DNA from: Mycobacterium asiaticum DSM 44297
GTDB taxonomy: Bacteria; Actinomycetota; Actinomycetes; Mycobacteriales; Mycobacteriaceae
DNA length: 64,000 bases
Direction of reading: 5' to 3'
NCBI RefSeq assembly: GCF_000613245.1
Contig: NZ_HG964936.1
Coordinates: 2,072,056-2,136,055, forward strand
The notes under the pieces were generated by a model that saw only the letters and a list, made by a program, of their open reading frames with translations, made no database searches and was not told where the DNA came from. Shown in pieces: positions 21,409 to 30,749 of this stretch. Numbering within the stretch: the first letter of the stretch is position 1; every line of letters starts with the position of its first letter. The position numbers and the translations under genes were made by a program.

Positions 21409-22719
21409 TTACAGGTCGACGGCCGGGACGACCGGCACCGCCGCAACCAGTGAAATCGGCTGTGGGGGTGCGCCGATGGCTTCGGCGAGCCGCTGAGGTA
21501 GATGCAGCAGCAGCCCCGGCAGGATCCCGCCGGTGGGCGTGCCGCCGAGCGGTAGCGACAACAGCGGGAAGCCGGTGGCCGGACCGATATTCGCGGTTAC
21601 GGTCGACAAGGGTGTGAGCAGCCCGCCGACGGGTAAACCTGCCGTCGCCGGCACACTGAGTGTCCCGACGCCACCGGCGAGCGGCAGGTCTAGCGCGGGT
21701 AGGGACAGGCCCAGCATGACCTGGCCGTTCAGGAAACCGTTGGTGACGACGGCGGGCGCGGTCAGCACGGCCACCGCGGCGCCGAACAGGTCGCCGCGTT
21801 GCATGGCGCTGCCGAAGGCCGTCGCGCTGGACATGAACGCATCGAAGGTGGTAATCGGCGAACCAATCGCGTTGATGCCCATGGCTATCGGTAGACCGAA
21901 GAAGGCCGCTCCGGTGGCCACCGGGTCGAGTTGTGCTCCGATGGAGTAGGAGAAGTCGGTCACTGTTCTAAGCAAGTTGAACGCGTTCTGCCCGATCTGG
22001 CCCGGGATGGAGAAGATGGGCATGACATCGTTGAGGACCTGGGCGGCGTCCGCGCCGGCCTGCAGGCTAGCCCCGGCATTGGCCAGCGACGTGGAGATGA
22101 TCTCGCCGTAGTGGGCCTGGTTGGCGAGGAATTGCCGCAAGAACGGGAACGGGTTGGACTGCAGGCCGTTGCCGAGGCTCTGCAGGTTCGCGATCGTGTT
22201 GTTGACGAGGGCTTCATACGGCCTGGTGAACGCAGTCCAATCGGGCGCAGTGGCGCCGGGGCCGAACAGTCCGGGTAGCAGCTCGGGCAGGGCCGGGAGG
22301 CCGGGCAGGGCCGGGCCGCCGGGAAGACCGGGCAGGGTCGGAGCACCAGGCATGGCTGGCAGGGCAGGGATAGCCGGCAGACCGCCGGTGCCGCCCGGGA
22401 CCAGTGCAGAGGACGCGGAATTGGCTACCACCTGCACGGCATTCGCTGACTCCGTGCCCACATATGCGCCGGCGGTGGAGCCCAGCAGGTCGACGATCCC
22501 GGCGTGAAAGGCCCGAGTCTGCGCACTGATGGTTTGGAATTCCTCGCCGAACTCTCCGAATACGCGGGCGATCGCGGCCGAGATTTCGTCCGCGGCCGCG
22601 GGAGCTATGGCCGTGGTGGAGGCGGCGATCGACTCCGATACCTCGGTTAAAGCCGACCGTATGCCTGCCAATTCTTGGGCGGCGGACTCGATCCATTCGG
22701 GAGCAACAACGAGTGACAT
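21409..22719 (-). CDS. PE-family protein with a non-PGRS C-terminal region
   Basis: A 436-residue protein. Residues 1-95 are a PE domain (MSLVVAPEWIESAAQELAGI, then AYVGTESANAVQ), which directs export through an ESX type VII system. A low-complexity stretch of Leu-Pro-Gly repeats (about 105-160) follows. A 270-residue hydrophobic region comes last and lacks Gly-Gly-X repeats, so this is neither PE_PGRS nor the usual PE-PPE esterase (no GxSxG seen). ATG at 22719 is preferred over 22725, because the AAAGGAG motif abuts the latter and is six bases from the former. It converges on ileS with a 16-bp gap and is divergent from dinX. No PE gene sits here in M. tuberculosis as I recall it, so it looks like a lineage-specific insertion. 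Confidence 0.88.
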   Translation of the reverse strand: MSLVVAPEWIESAAQELAGIRSALTEVSESIAASTTAIAPAAADEISAAIARVFGEFGEEFQTISAQTRAFHAGIVDLLGSTAGAYVGTESANAVQVVANSASSALVPGGTGGLPAIPALPAMPGAPTLPGLPGGPALPGLPALPELLPGLFGPGATAPDWTAFTRPYEALVNNTIANLQSLGNGLQSNPFPFLRQFLANQAHYGEIISTSLANAGASLQAGADAAQVLNDVMPIFSIPGQIGQNAFNLLRTVTDFSYSIGAQLDPVATGAAFFGLPIAMGINAIGSPITTFDAFMSSATAFGSAMQRGDLFGAAVAVLTAPAVVTNGFLNGQVMLGLSLPALDLPLAGGVGTLSVPATAGLPVGGLLTPLSTVTANIGPATGFPLLSLPLGGTPTGGILPGLLLHLPQRLAEAIGAPPQPISLVAAVPVVPAVDL

Positions 22720-23027
22720 AGCCATCTCCTTTGACCAGTGCCAATAGCCGATCGCGCGCGATCAACGTGGTAATGGCCAGGAAAACGGCTATTAAACATG
22801 CGTGTAACGCAATATTTTCGCTCGCGTAAAGAAATTGGTTCCGATATCGGATTGGCGTTTCGGAAAATGGTCCGCAACGCGCCGAATGTCCAGGCGGTCA
22901 AGGGGTTTCGAGTGTATCGCCCGCGTGCGCTCGAGCGTGCGGGCTATGGCGCTGCGCCCCTGCTTTCCTGCGCCATAAGGCCCACGGTCGGCCGGTTAGC
23001 GCACACAGCCAAATAGCATCGACACCT
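22720..23027 (+). other. Intergenic region between the PE gene and dinX
   Basis: 308 bases between divergent genes. The middle (about 22795-22875) is clearly AT-richer than its surroundings and should hold the PE promoter. The right end holds the dinX -10. Short ORFs on both strands lack mycobacterial codon bias and conserved motifs, so I call none. Confidence 0.5.
23014..23019 (+). promoter_or_regulatory. Putative -10 element, leaderless start of dinX
   Basis: TAGCAT fits TANNNT and ends eight bases before the GTG at 23028, consistent with a leaderless transcript. No SOS-box palindrome is seen nearby. Confidence 0.4.
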
Positions 23028-24455
23028 GTGGAGTCCCGTTGGGTGCTGCACCTGGACATGGACGCGTTCTTCGCCTCCGTCGAACAACTAACCCGGCCGA
23101 CTCTGCGGGGGCGTCCGGTGCTGGTTGGCGGCTTGGGCGGGCGGGGCGTGGTGGCCGGGGCCAGTTACGAGGCGCGGGTGTTCGGCGCCCATTCGGCCAT
23201 GCCGATGCATCAGGCCCGCCGGCTGGTCGGAGTCTCGGCGGTGGTGTTGCCCCCGCGCGGCGTGGTGTACGGGGTCGCGAGCCGGCGCGTCTTCGAGACG
23301 GTGCGCCACCTGGTGCCGGTCCTGGAGCAGCTGTCCTTCGACGAAGCATTCGGCGAACCCGCGCAGCTCGCCGGGGCGTCGGCGGCCGATGCCGAAGCGT
23401 TCTGCGGCGAACTGCGGCGACGGGTCCGCGAGGAGACCGGCCTGATCGCCTCGGTAGGTGCCGGCTCGGGCAAGCAGATCGCCAAGATCGCCTCCGGTCT
23501 GGCCAAACCCGACGGCATCCGGGTCGTGGACCGCGCCGAGGAACGAGCGCTGCTGGCCGGCTTACCGGTGCGGCGGCTGTGGGGGATCGGTCCGGTTGCC
23601 GAGGACAAATTGCATCGGCTCGGCATCGAGACCATCGGGCAGCTGGCGGCCCTCAGCGACGCGGAAGTGGCCAACATTCTCGGGGCCACGGTCGGGCCGG
23701 CGTTGCATCGGCTGGCCCGCGGCATCGATGACCGCCCGGTCGCCGAACGCGCCGAAGCCAAGCAGATCAGCGCCGAGTCCACCTTCGCCACCGACCTGAC
23801 CACCCTCGATCAGCTGCGGGACGCGATCGAACCCATCGCCGAACACGCGCACCGCCGCCTACTGAAAGACGGCCGCGGCGCGCGGACGGTCACGGTGAAG
23901 CTGAAGAAATCCGACATGAGCACGCTTACCCGCTCGGCGACCCTGCCGTACGCGACGGTCGAAGCGGGCGCGTTGGTGGCCTTAGCTCGCAGGCTGCTGC
24001 TCGACCCCGTGCAGATCGGGCCGATTCGCCTTCTGGGCGTTGGGTTTTCGGGTCTCAGCGACGTCCGCCAGGAGTCGCTGTTTCCCGATCTGGAGCTGGC
24101 GCAGGAATCAGCCTTGCCAACGGGGTTGGAAACGGCGCCGGAATCGCATCAGGATTTCGAGACGATGCGAGCGGCGCTGCTCACCGGTCAGGACGGGGCG
24201 TCATGGCGGGTGGGCGACGACGTGGTACACCCCGAGTTCGGGCACGGGTGGGTCCAGGGGGCGGGTCATGGCGTGGTCACCGTGCGATTCGAGACCCGCA
24301 GTTCTGGCCCCGGCCAGGCCCGGACCTTCCCGGTCAAGACCCCCGATCTCGCCGCCGCCAACCCGGTCGACAGCCTGGACTGGCCCGACTACGTCGGTGA
24401 TCTGCGCGAGCGGGACTCCTCAGCCCCACCGATCGAGGACGTCGGCGAGGGGTAG
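23028..24455 (+). CDS. dinX: Y-family DNA polymerase IV, DinX/DinB1
   Basis: A 475-residue translesion polymerase. Metal-binding residues are in [13 protein letters not shown] at the N-terminus and SFDEAF in the palm. The helix-hairpin-helix thumb ([21 protein letters not shown]) and a little-finger domain follow. QESLFPDL near residue 348 looks like a beta-clamp-binding motif. A C-terminal extension of about 90 residues ([17 protein letters not shown]...) resembles a small beta-barrel. The gene sits next to ileS as Rv1537 does. The 3' end overlaps convergent ansA by 36 bases. Confidence 0.93.
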   Translation: MESRWVLHLDMDAFFASVEQLTRPTLRGRPVLVGGLGGRGVVAGASYEARVFGAHSAMPMHQARRLVGVSAVVLPPRGVVYGVASRRVFETVRHLVPVLEQLSFDEAFGEPAQLAGASAADAEAFCGELRRRVREETGLIASVGAGSGKQIAKIASGLAKPDGIRVVDRAEERALLAGLPVRRLWGIGPVAEDKLHRLGIETIGQLAALSDAEVANILGATVGPALHRLARGIDDRPVAERAEAKQISAESTFATDLTTLDQLRDAIEPIAEHAHRRLLKDGRGARTVTVKLKKSDMSTLTRSATLPYATVEAGALVALARRLLLDPVQIGPIRLLGVGFSGLSDVRQESLFPDLELAQESALPTGLETAPESHQDFETMRAALLTGQDGASWRVGDDVVHPEFGHGWVQGAGHGVVTVRFETRSSGPGQARTFPVKTPDLAAANPVDSLDWPDYVGDLRERDSSAPPIEDVGEG

Positions 24456-25347
24456 GCCCGCGGCCAGTGCCGCCATCAACAGGACGCGGGCCTGCGGCGG
24501 ACCTAGTCGCGGCACTAGTAGCGCGCCCGCGCGGGCCAGGTCGTCGCCCGGTCCGTAACCGGCGCTCACCCGACCGCTGGGCACCCGGGTGGATACCACG
24601 ACCGTCACGCCGGCGCGGGACAGGCGTCGCACCCCGTCAACGACGGCGACCCCGGCGTTGCCGGAACCCAAAGCCTCCAACACCACCGCACGGGCGCCGG
24701 CCGCCGCGAAAGCGTCCAGCGCGACCGCGTCACTGCCCAGATACGCCACGGCGATATCGACCCGTGGCGCCCCGACTGACCCCCACATCACCGACGAACG
24801 GTCGGACCTTGGCCCCCGTCAACGACACAACGCCATCGGCGGTACCGAGCAGTTGCCCGGCGAACCCACTGAGGTCCTGGGTTGCGGCTTTGCGCAATCC
24901 CAGCGGTTGCAGCACCCGGCCGGCGAAACACACCAGCACGCCCAGACCACGGGCCGCCGGGTGGGCCCCCACCGCCACCGCGGCCCGCAGGTTGGCGGGC
25001 CCGTCCGCGTCGGGCGCGTCGGCGCTGCGCATCGCACCGGTCAGCACCACGGGAACGTCACCCGAGTAGGTCAACTCCAGCCACAGGGCGCTCTCCTCCA
25101 TGGTGTCGGTGCCGTGCGCGATCACGATCCCGTCCGCGCCGTCGGTGATCGCGGTGTGCACCGCGTCGCGCATCCGGTCCCAGTCCGGTGGTGTCAGTTC
25201 GGAGCTGTCGACGGCCATCAGGTCGATGACGTCGACGTCGAGCCCTTCAGTGAGGTCGGCGCCCGAGTGTGCGGGCCGGCGCACGCCGTCGGCGCCGGTG
25301 CTCGTCGAAATCGTCCCTCCGGTGGTGATCACGGTGACGCGGCCCAT
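24420..25347 (-). pseudogene. ansA: L-asparaginase, interrupted by a frameshift
   Basis: Two frames together encode a type I/II L-asparaginase, which hydrolyses asparagine to aspartate and ammonia. The N-terminal two thirds start at ATG 25347 and carry [10 protein letters not shown] (nucleophile Thr) and AHGTDTMEE. The frame is lost at a run of five C on the plus strand (24780-24784). After it, the C-terminal third continues in another frame as [20 protein letters not shown]...DRWG, ending at 24420. Dropping one base of the run restores a single protein of about 308 residues with the expected junction [12 protein letters not shown]. Either the gene is broken or the assembly carries a homopolymer error. 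Without repair the N-terminal protein would end in unrelated residues. Confidence 0.8.
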
Positions 25348-25393
25348 CAGGGGATCATCCCGCACCCCCGGCGGCTTAGTGGATGATGGTGGG

Positions 25394-25978
25394 GTGCCTG
25401 ACGAACCAACAGGGTCCGCCGATCCGCTGACATCAGCCGGTGACGCCGTGGCAGCCCATGAGCCCGAGGCAGCCCCGCCGCCCCGGCGGCTGCGTTTGCT
25501 GTTGGCGGTTGCGGCGGTGGTGCTTTCGCTGGACATCGTGACCAAGGTGTTGGCGGTCAAACTGCTGCCCCCGGGGCAGCCGGTGTCGATCATCGGCGAC
25601 ACCGTGACCTGGACGCTGGTCCGCAATTCGGGGGCCGCGTTCTCGATGGCCACCGGCTACACCTGGGTGCTGACGCTGATCGCGACCGGCGTGGTGGTCG
25701 GCATCTTCTGGATGGGCCGTCGACTGGTCTCACCGTGGTGGGCGGTGGGGCTAGGGATGATCCTGGGCGGCGCGATGGGGAACCTGGTCGACCGTTTCTT
25801 CAGGGCACCCGGGCCGCTGCGGGGCCACGTAGTGGACTTTTTATCGGTCGGGTGGTGGCCGGTGTTCAACGTCGCCGACCCGTCCGTGGTGGGCGGGGCC
25901 ATCCTGCTCGTCGTGCTGTCCATCTTCGGCTTCGACTTCGACACCGTGGGTCGGCGCAACACCGAGTCGAAGGAATGA
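25394..25978 (+). CDS. lspA: Lipoprotein signal peptidase II
   Basis: A 194-residue membrane aspartyl protease that cuts lipoprotein signal peptides before the lipidated Cys. A proline-rich cytosolic N-terminus of about 35 residues precedes four membrane segments. The catalytic aspartates lie in GNLVDRFF and FNVADPSV, with the family RNSGAAFS motif. GTG at 25394 ([12 protein letters not shown]) is chosen because it matches the M. tuberculosis N-terminus as I recall it. The stop overlaps the next gene as ATGA, so the two are translationally coupled. Substrates include LprI encoded nearby. Confidence 0.95.
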   Translation: MPDEPTGSADPLTSAGDAVAAHEPEAAPPPRRLRLLLAVAAVVLSLDIVTKVLAVKLLPPGQPVSIIGDTVTWTLVRNSGAAFSMATGYTWVLTLIATGVVVGIFWMGRRLVSPWWAVGLGMILGGAMGNLVDRFFRAPGPLRGHVVDFLSVGWWPVFNVADPSVVGGAILLVVLSIFGFDFDTVGRRNTESKE

Positions 25979-26901
25979 CCGACCGCTCTATGCCGGTCCC
26001 GGAGGGACTGGCGGGCATGCGCGTGGATGCCGGGTTGGCGCGCCTGCTGGGGCTGTCCCGCAGCGCCGCAGCCGCCATCGCCGAGAACGGCGGCGTCGAA
26101 CTGGACGGTGTGACGGCAGGGAAGTCCGATCGTTTGAATTCGGGTGCCTGGCTGCAGGTTCGGTTGCCGGAGCCGCCGAAGCCGCCGGAGAACACGCCCG
26201 TCGACATCGAGGGCATGACGATCCTGTACTCCGACGACGACATCGTCGCCGTCGACAAGCCCGCGGCGGTGGCTGCGCACGCGTCGGTGGGCTGGACCGG
26301 TCCGACGGTGCTGGGCGGCCTGGCCGCCGCGGGCTACCGGATCACCACCTCCGGTGTGCATGAGCGCCAAGGCATCGTGCATCGTCTGGACGTCGGCACG
26401 TCCGGGGTGATGGTGGTGGCGATCTCCGAACGGGGCTACACGGTACTCAAGCGGGCGTTCAAGCAACGCACCGTAGACAAGCGTTACCACGCGCTGGTGC
26501 AAGGACATCCGGATCCGTCCAGCGGGACCATCGATGCTCCGATCGGCCGGCACCCCGGCCCGGAATGGAAGTTCGCGGTCAAACGGGACGGCCGGCACAG
26601 CATCACCCACTACGACACCGTGGAGGCGTTCGTCGCCGCCAGCCTGCTCGACGTGCACCTGGAGACCGGCCGGACCCACCAGATCCGGGTGCACTTCGCC
26701 GCTCTACATCACCCCTGCTGCGGTGACCTGGTCTACGGCGCGGATCCCAAACTGGCGAAAAGGCTTGGCCTGGAACGGCAATGGCTGCATGCGCGGTCGC
26801 TGGCGTTTGCCCATCCGGCCGACGGCCGCCGGATCGAGATCGAGGCCCCTTACCCGGCCGACCTGGTGCACGCGCTGGACGTGCTACGCGCCGAGGAGTG
26901 A
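25975..26901 (+). CDS. RluD-type pseudouridine synthase (Rv1540-like)
   Basis: A 308-residue protein with an N-terminal S4 RNA-binding domain ([21 protein letters not shown]) and a pseudouridine synthase domain. The catalytic Asp is in [26 protein letters not shown] is the second family signature. It probably converts uridines of 23S rRNA to pseudouridine; the exact sites cannot be read from sequence. The start codon overlaps the lspA stop (ATGA). The 3' end overlaps the convergent methyltransferase gene by 18 bases. Confidence 0.92.
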   Translation: MTDRSMPVPEGLAGMRVDAGLARLLGLSRSAAAAIAENGGVELDGVTAGKSDRLNSGAWLQVRLPEPPKPPENTPVDIEGMTILYSDDDIVAVDKPAAVAAHASVGWTGPTVLGGLAAAGYRITTSGVHERQGIVHRLDVGTSGVMVVAISERGYTVLKRAFKQRTVDKRYHALVQGHPDPSSGTIDAPIGRHPGPEWKFAVKRDGRHSITHYDTVEAFVAASLLDVHLETGRTHQIRVHFAALHHPCCGDLVYGADPKLAKRLGLERQWLHARSLAFAHPADGRRIEIEAPYPADLVHALDVLRAEE

Positions 26902-27660
26902 CGGTTTGCGTGCCTCGACGAGGACACGCGCGGCATGAGCGACGAACGGTCCCCTTTGTTGGATGCGTTCGTGCAGTTCGCGTAACCGCTCGCGATAGCG
27001 TTCGACGCTGAAATCGGGCACCGTCCAGATCACCTTACGCAGGAAGTGAACGACGGCGCCGACGTCGAAGAATTCCTGCCGCAGCCGCTCGGACCGCATG
27101 TCCACGATCTGCAGGCCGGCCGCTTCCGCCTGTGCCCGCTCGTGATCCGGATGACGACGTGCCCACGCTTGGGGCTGCGGACCGATGAAGTATTCGACCA
27201 ACTCCGAGACGGTGGCCGGGCCGATGTGCTGGGCGAGGTAGCTGCCGCCGGGCCGCAGCACCCGCGCAATCTCGTTCCACCACACCGTGTTCGGATGCCG
27301 ACTGGTCACCAGGTCGAACGCCGCGTCGGCAAACGGCAGCGGCGACTCGGCGGGCGTGGCCACCACTACCACGCCCCGCGGATGCAACCGCTTGGTCGCC
27401 AGCGCCGCGTTGGGCGACCAGGACTCCACCGCCGCCATGGTCGGCGGAAACCGCTGCGCCCCAGCCAGCACCTCGCCGCCACCTGTCTGAATGTCCAGCG
27501 CCGCAGAAACTTCCGCAAGACGGCTGCTCATCAGCCGTTGATAACCCCAGGACGGTCGTTCCTCGGTGGCGCGGCCGTCGAACCACGAGAAGTCCCATCC
27601 GTCGAGCGCGGCTGACTCGGCTTCGGCCACCAGGTCTTCGAAGCTGCGGGAGGCGTTCAC
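26884..27660 (-). CDS. SAM-dependent class I methyltransferase
   Basis: A 258-residue Rossmann-type methyltransferase. The SAM-binding glycine motif is GGGEVLAG, an acidic region follows ([16 protein letters not shown]), and [18 protein letters not shown] is the post-motif of ubiE/type-11 methyltransferases. The substrate is unknown. GTG at 27660 overlaps the lprI stop (GTGA), so it should be co-translated with lprI and glbN. In M. tuberculosis I recall lprI next to Rv1540 with nothing between, so this gene is an addition or a retained ancestral gene here. Confidence 0.87.
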   Translation of the reverse strand: MNASRSFEDLVAEAESAALDGWDFSWFDGRATEERPSWGYQRLMSSRLAEVSAALDIQTGGGEVLAGAQRFPPTMAAVESWSPNAALATKRLHPRGVVVVATPAESPLPFADAAFDLVTSRHPNTVWWNEIARVLRPGGSYLAQHIGPATVSELVEYFIGPQPQAWARRHPDHERAQAEAAGLQIVDMRSERLRQEFFDVGAVVHFLRKVIWTVPDFSVERYRERLRELHERIQQRGPFVAHAARVLVEARKPSLLGA

Positions 27661-28289
27661 CTTGTGCGGCAGACGAATTTGGTGCCGCTGAGGTCCAATG
27701 TCACCTCGCCCTGGTGTTCCCAGTATTCCGACCCCGCACGGCCGTACCGGGCGCCGCTACCTGAGGGCTGGATGAACAGGATGACGCGGTTGCCCTTCCA
27801 ATCCAGCACCGCCGTCTTCGGATCGAGCTGGTTGTAGAACTGGGCGGTCAGGGTGCCGGCGTCCGGCGGGCAGTCGTAGGCGACGACCGGCGGAGCCGCG
27901 GTTGCCGGGTCCGCGATGATCAGCTCGACCAGCCGCGTCTGATAGGCCTCCACGACACAGGTTCGCATGTCGGTGCGGTCAGCGCAGCCGTCCCTGGTGG
28001 TGGCGAAGGCGGTTTGCGCGCTCGTCACCGCGGGTTGGTCAGCCCCCGGACGTGACAGGGCTTGGTGGTAGGCGCTCTGCACACGGTGATCGAGATCGCT
28101 CAATTGCGGTTCGCTACATACCATTTGCTGCGCTTTGTTCGCCGGCTTAGCGCAGTCGAACGTCCCAGCGGGGGGCGGGGGCAACGCCGTGGTGGTCGGG
28201 GGGACAGCGGAGGTCTGGCTGGGCGGGGCGTGGCCGCCGCACGCGGTGACAATGAACGCGGCGACCAGGCAGGCGGCGAACAGTTTCAC
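27657..28289 (-). CDS. lprI: Lipoprotein LprI, lysozyme inhibitor
   Basis: A 210-residue lipoprotein. The N-terminus has a short hydrophobic segment and the lipobox VTAC, with lipidated Cys17. The middle (FDCAKPANKAQQMVCSEPQLSDLD) is the Cys-containing LprI/DUF1311 domain. The C-terminus (AYDCPPDAGTLTAQFYNQ...FVCRTR) is an MliC-like lysozyme-inhibitor domain. LprI of M. tuberculosis inhibits lysozyme and is co-expressed with glbN. The GTG start at 28289 puts the signal peptide at the N-terminus. It lies 44 bases after glbN and overlaps the methyltransferase start. Confidence 0.92.
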   Translation of the reverse strand: MKLFAACLVAAFIVTACGGHAPPSQTSAVPPTTTALPPPPAGTFDCAKPANKAQQMVCSEPQLSDLDHRVQSAYHQALSRPGADQPAVTSAQTAFATTRDGCADRTDMRTCVVEAYQTRLVELIIADPATAAPPVVAYDCPPDAGTLTAQFYNQLDPKTAVLDWKGNRVILFIQPSGSGARYGRAGSEYWEHQGEVTLDLSGTKFVCRTR

Positions 28290-28333
28290 ACCATCGACTA
28301 TCCCGCACCGCGCGCAGTTCGTCCGCACGGCGC

Positions 28334-28744
28334 TCAGTCTGTCGTGGTGCTGCCTTCCGCGGAAGCGATGTCGGAGGCCAGCGGCGCTACGACGCCCACT
28401 ATTTCGGCGATCGTGCCCGCCGGTATCCCGGCCGCTGCCAGCGCGTCGCCGAGGTGCCCGGCGACCAGACCGAAGTGGTGCATGGTGATGCCGCGCCCCT
28501 GATGCACTTGCTTCATCGGTGCACCGGTGTAGAGATCGGGACCGCCGAGAGCGGCCGCGAAGAACTCCACCTGCCGGCCTTTGAGCCGGTTCATGTTGGT
28601 CCCGGTGAAGAACCCGACCAGCTCCTCGTCGGCGAGTACGCGGTCGTAGAAGTCGTCGACGACAGTCTCGATCGCCTCGTAGCCGCCGATCCTGTCGTAG
28701 ATGCTGACAACTTTGCGCGGCCGGAGAAGTTTCGGTAGCGGCAT
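28334..28744 (-). CDS. glbN: Truncated hemoglobin N (group I)
   Basis: A 136-residue 2/2 hemoglobin. Tyr33 (DFYDRV) is the distal B10 ligand that stabilises bound oxygen, and His81 (KQVHQGRG) is the proximal heme ligand; both positions match TrHbN of M. tuberculosis. That protein converts nitric oxide to nitrate. The basic N-terminal extension ([12 protein letters not shown]) corresponds to the pre-A segment needed for efficient NO dioxygenation. First gene of the glbN-lprI-methyltransferase operon, divergent from the SDR gene at 28925. Confidence 0.95.
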   Translation of the reverse strand: MPLPKLLRPRKVVSIYDRIGGYEAIETVVDDFYDRVLADEELVGFFTGTNMNRLKGRQVEFFAAALGGPDLYTGAPMKQVHQGRGITMHHFGLVAGHLGDALAAAGIPAGTIAEIVGVVAPLASDIASAEGSTTTD

Positions 28745-28924
28745 CGACCCAGCTGACCATCTGTGGGTTGCTGGTCGGTTAGTCCGCCGTCACCGCCGGA
28801 TTATCCGGTGTTACAAGACGATTGTTTACATAGGGGCAATCTGTATAAATTGACCGGCCGATGTCCTAGGTTGGCTTTATGACCTGTGTCACACCATCCA
28901 CACCGCCATCAGGAGCAACTGTCA

Positions 28925-29941
28925 ATGAATCTTGGTGACCTCACGAATCTGGTCGAAAAGCCGTTCGCGGCCGTGTCGAACCTGATCAACACGCCGAACT
29001 CCGCGGGTCGGTACCGGCCCTTCTATTGGCGCAACCTGCGCGACGCGGTGCAGGGCCGCAAGCTCGAGGATGCGGTGGAGGGCAGGATCGCGCTGATCAC
29101 CGGCGGCTCCTCGGGCATCGGCGAGGCCGCCGCGCACAAGATCGCCGAGGCGGGCGGCACCGTGGTTCTGGTCGCTCGGACCTTGGAGAACCTGGAAAAG
29201 GTCGCCGACGACATCCGCGGCAACGGGGGCACCGCCCATGTTTACCCGTGCGACCTGTCCGACATGGACGCGATCGCCGAGATGGCCGACAAGGTGCTCG
29301 AAGACCTCGGTGGGGTGGACATTCTGATCAATAACGCGGGACGTTCGATCCGCCGTTCGCTCGCGCTGTCCTACGACCGCATCCACGACTACCAGCGGAC
29401 CATTCAGCTGAACTACCTGGGTGCGGTGCAGCTGATCCTCAAATTCATCCCGGGTATGCGGGAACGCGGCTTCGGCCACATCGTCAACGTTTCTTCGGTG
29501 GGCGTGCAGACCCGCGCACCGCGGTTCGGCGCCTACATCGCCAGCAAGGCCGCGCTGGACAGCTTGTGCGATGCGCTGCAGGCCGAAACCGTCAGTGACA
29601 ATGTGCGATTCACCACCGTGCACATGGCGCTGGTGCGCACGCCGATGATCAGCCCGACCACCATGTACGACAAGTTCCCGACGCTGACCCCGGATCAGGC
29701 CGCGGGTGTGATCACCGACGCGTTGATCCACCGGCCGCGGCGGGCCAGCTCGCCGTTCGGACAGTTCGCCGCCGTCGCCGATGCCGTCAATCCCGCCGTC
29801 ATGGACCGGGTGCGTAACCGCGCCTTCAGCATGTTCGACGATTCCTCGGCGGCCAAGGGCGCCGACGACAAAGGTGAGCAAAAGGATCTCGATCGCCGCA
29901 GCGAAACGTTCCTGCAGGCGACCCGAGGGATTCACTGGTGA
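28925..29941 (+). CDS. Short-chain dehydrogenase/reductase (Rv1543-like)
   Basis: A 338-residue SDR of the fatty acyl-CoA reductase-like type. The cofactor motif is TGGSSGIG, with NNAG following, then the catalytic Ser in NVSSVGVQT and YIASK. An N-terminal extension of about 50 residues (LTNLVEKPFAAVSNLINTPN) precedes the Rossmann fold. ATG at 28925 follows AGGAGC by eight bases; an upstream in-frame ATG at 28886 has no ribosome site. Rv1543 is annotated as a possible fatty acyl-CoA reductase. Only a four-base gap separates it from the next SDR gene, so the two form an operon. Confidence 0.9.
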   Translation: MNLGDLTNLVEKPFAAVSNLINTPNSAGRYRPFYWRNLRDAVQGRKLEDAVEGRIALITGGSSGIGEAAAHKIAEAGGTVVLVARTLENLEKVADDIRGNGGTAHVYPCDLSDMDAIAEMADKVLEDLGGVDILINNAGRSIRRSLALSYDRIHDYQRTIQLNYLGAVQLILKFIPGMRERGFGHIVNVSSVGVQTRAPRFGAYIASKAALDSLCDALQAETVSDNVRFTTVHMALVRTPMISPTTMYDKFPTLTPDQAAGVITDALIHRPRRASSPFGQFAAVADAVNPAVMDRVRNRAFSMFDDSSAAKGADDKGEQKDLDRRSETFLQATRGIHW

Positions 29942-29945
29942 TCGC

Positions 29946-30749
29946 ATGAGCCTTCCCAAACCGAACAAGAACGCCACCGTCGTCATCACCGGCGCCTCCT
30001 CGGGCATCGGTACCGAGCTGGCCAAGGGCCTGGCCGGCCGCGGCTTTCCCCTGATCCTCGTCGCGCGCCGACGCGAACGCCTCGACGAGCTCGCCGAGGA
30101 GTTGCGCGCCTCCAACAAGGTCGACGTGGAGGTGCTGCCACTTGACCTGTCCGACACGGCATCCCGCGGGAAGCTGGTCGACCGCCTGCGCACCGATCCG
30201 ATCGGCGGGCTGTGCAACAGTGCCGGCTTCGGCACCAGCGGCAAGTTCTGGGAGTTGCCGTTCGAAAGGGAAAGTGAGGAGGTCACGCTCAATGCGCTGG
30301 CCCTGACCGAGCTGACACACGCGGCCCTGCCCGGCATGGTCGAGCGCGGGGCCGGCGCGGTGTTGAACATCGCCTCGATCGCCGGTTTCCAGCCGATCCC
30401 GTACATGGCCGTCTACTCCGCCACCAAGGCGTTTGTGCTGACCTTCTCCGAGGCCGTGCAGGAGGAGCTGCACGGTACCGGGGTGTCAGTCACCGCGTTG
30501 TGTCCCGGTCCGGTGCCCACGGAGTGGGCGCAGATCGCCGATGCCGAACGGTTCAGCCTCCCGGTGTTCCAAACCACGCCGCAGGAGGTTGCCGAGCAGG
30601 CGATCAAGGGGATGCTGGCCGGTAAGCGCACGGTGGTGCCCGGCACGGTGCCCAAGGTGGTGAGCACCAGCGGCCGGCTCATTCCACGCAGCCTCCTGCT
30701 GCCGGGGATTCGGATCGGCAACGCGCTGCGCGGCGGGCCCGGGCGTTAA
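29946..30749 (+). CDS. Short-chain dehydrogenase/reductase (Rv1544-like)
   Basis: A 267-residue SDR. TGASSGIG is the cofactor motif and YSATK holds the catalytic Tyr and Lys. The usual NNAG is replaced by CNSAGFG. The form resembles bacterial DltE/3-ketoacyl reductase-like SDRs; Rv1544 is called a possible ketoacyl reductase. ATG at 29946 lies four bases after the upstream SDR. The TAA (30747-30749) shares TTAA with the TAA of the convergent kinase-like gene, so the two genes overlap only in their stop codons. Confidence 0.9.
   Translation: MSLPKPNKNATVVITGASSGIGTELAKGLAGRGFPLILVARRRERLDELAEELRASNKVDVEVLPLDLSDTASRGKLVDRLRTDPIGGLCNSAGFGTSGKFWELPFERESEEVTLNALALTELTHAALPGMVERGAGAVLNIASIAGFQPIPYMAVYSATKAFVLTFSEAVQEELHGTGVSVTALCPGPVPTEWAQIADAERFSLPVFQTTPQEVAEQAIKGMLAGKRTVVPGTVPKVVSTSGRLIPRSLLLPGIRIGNALRGGPGR

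Noticed and set aside
22798..23016. A 72-codon ORF between the PE gene and dinX
   Set aside because: Atypical codon use, no ribosome site, and it runs into the dinX promoter.
22720..23027. SOS box before dinX
   Set aside because: No LexA-type palindrome is seen; dinX is not known to be SOS-controlled in mycobacteria.
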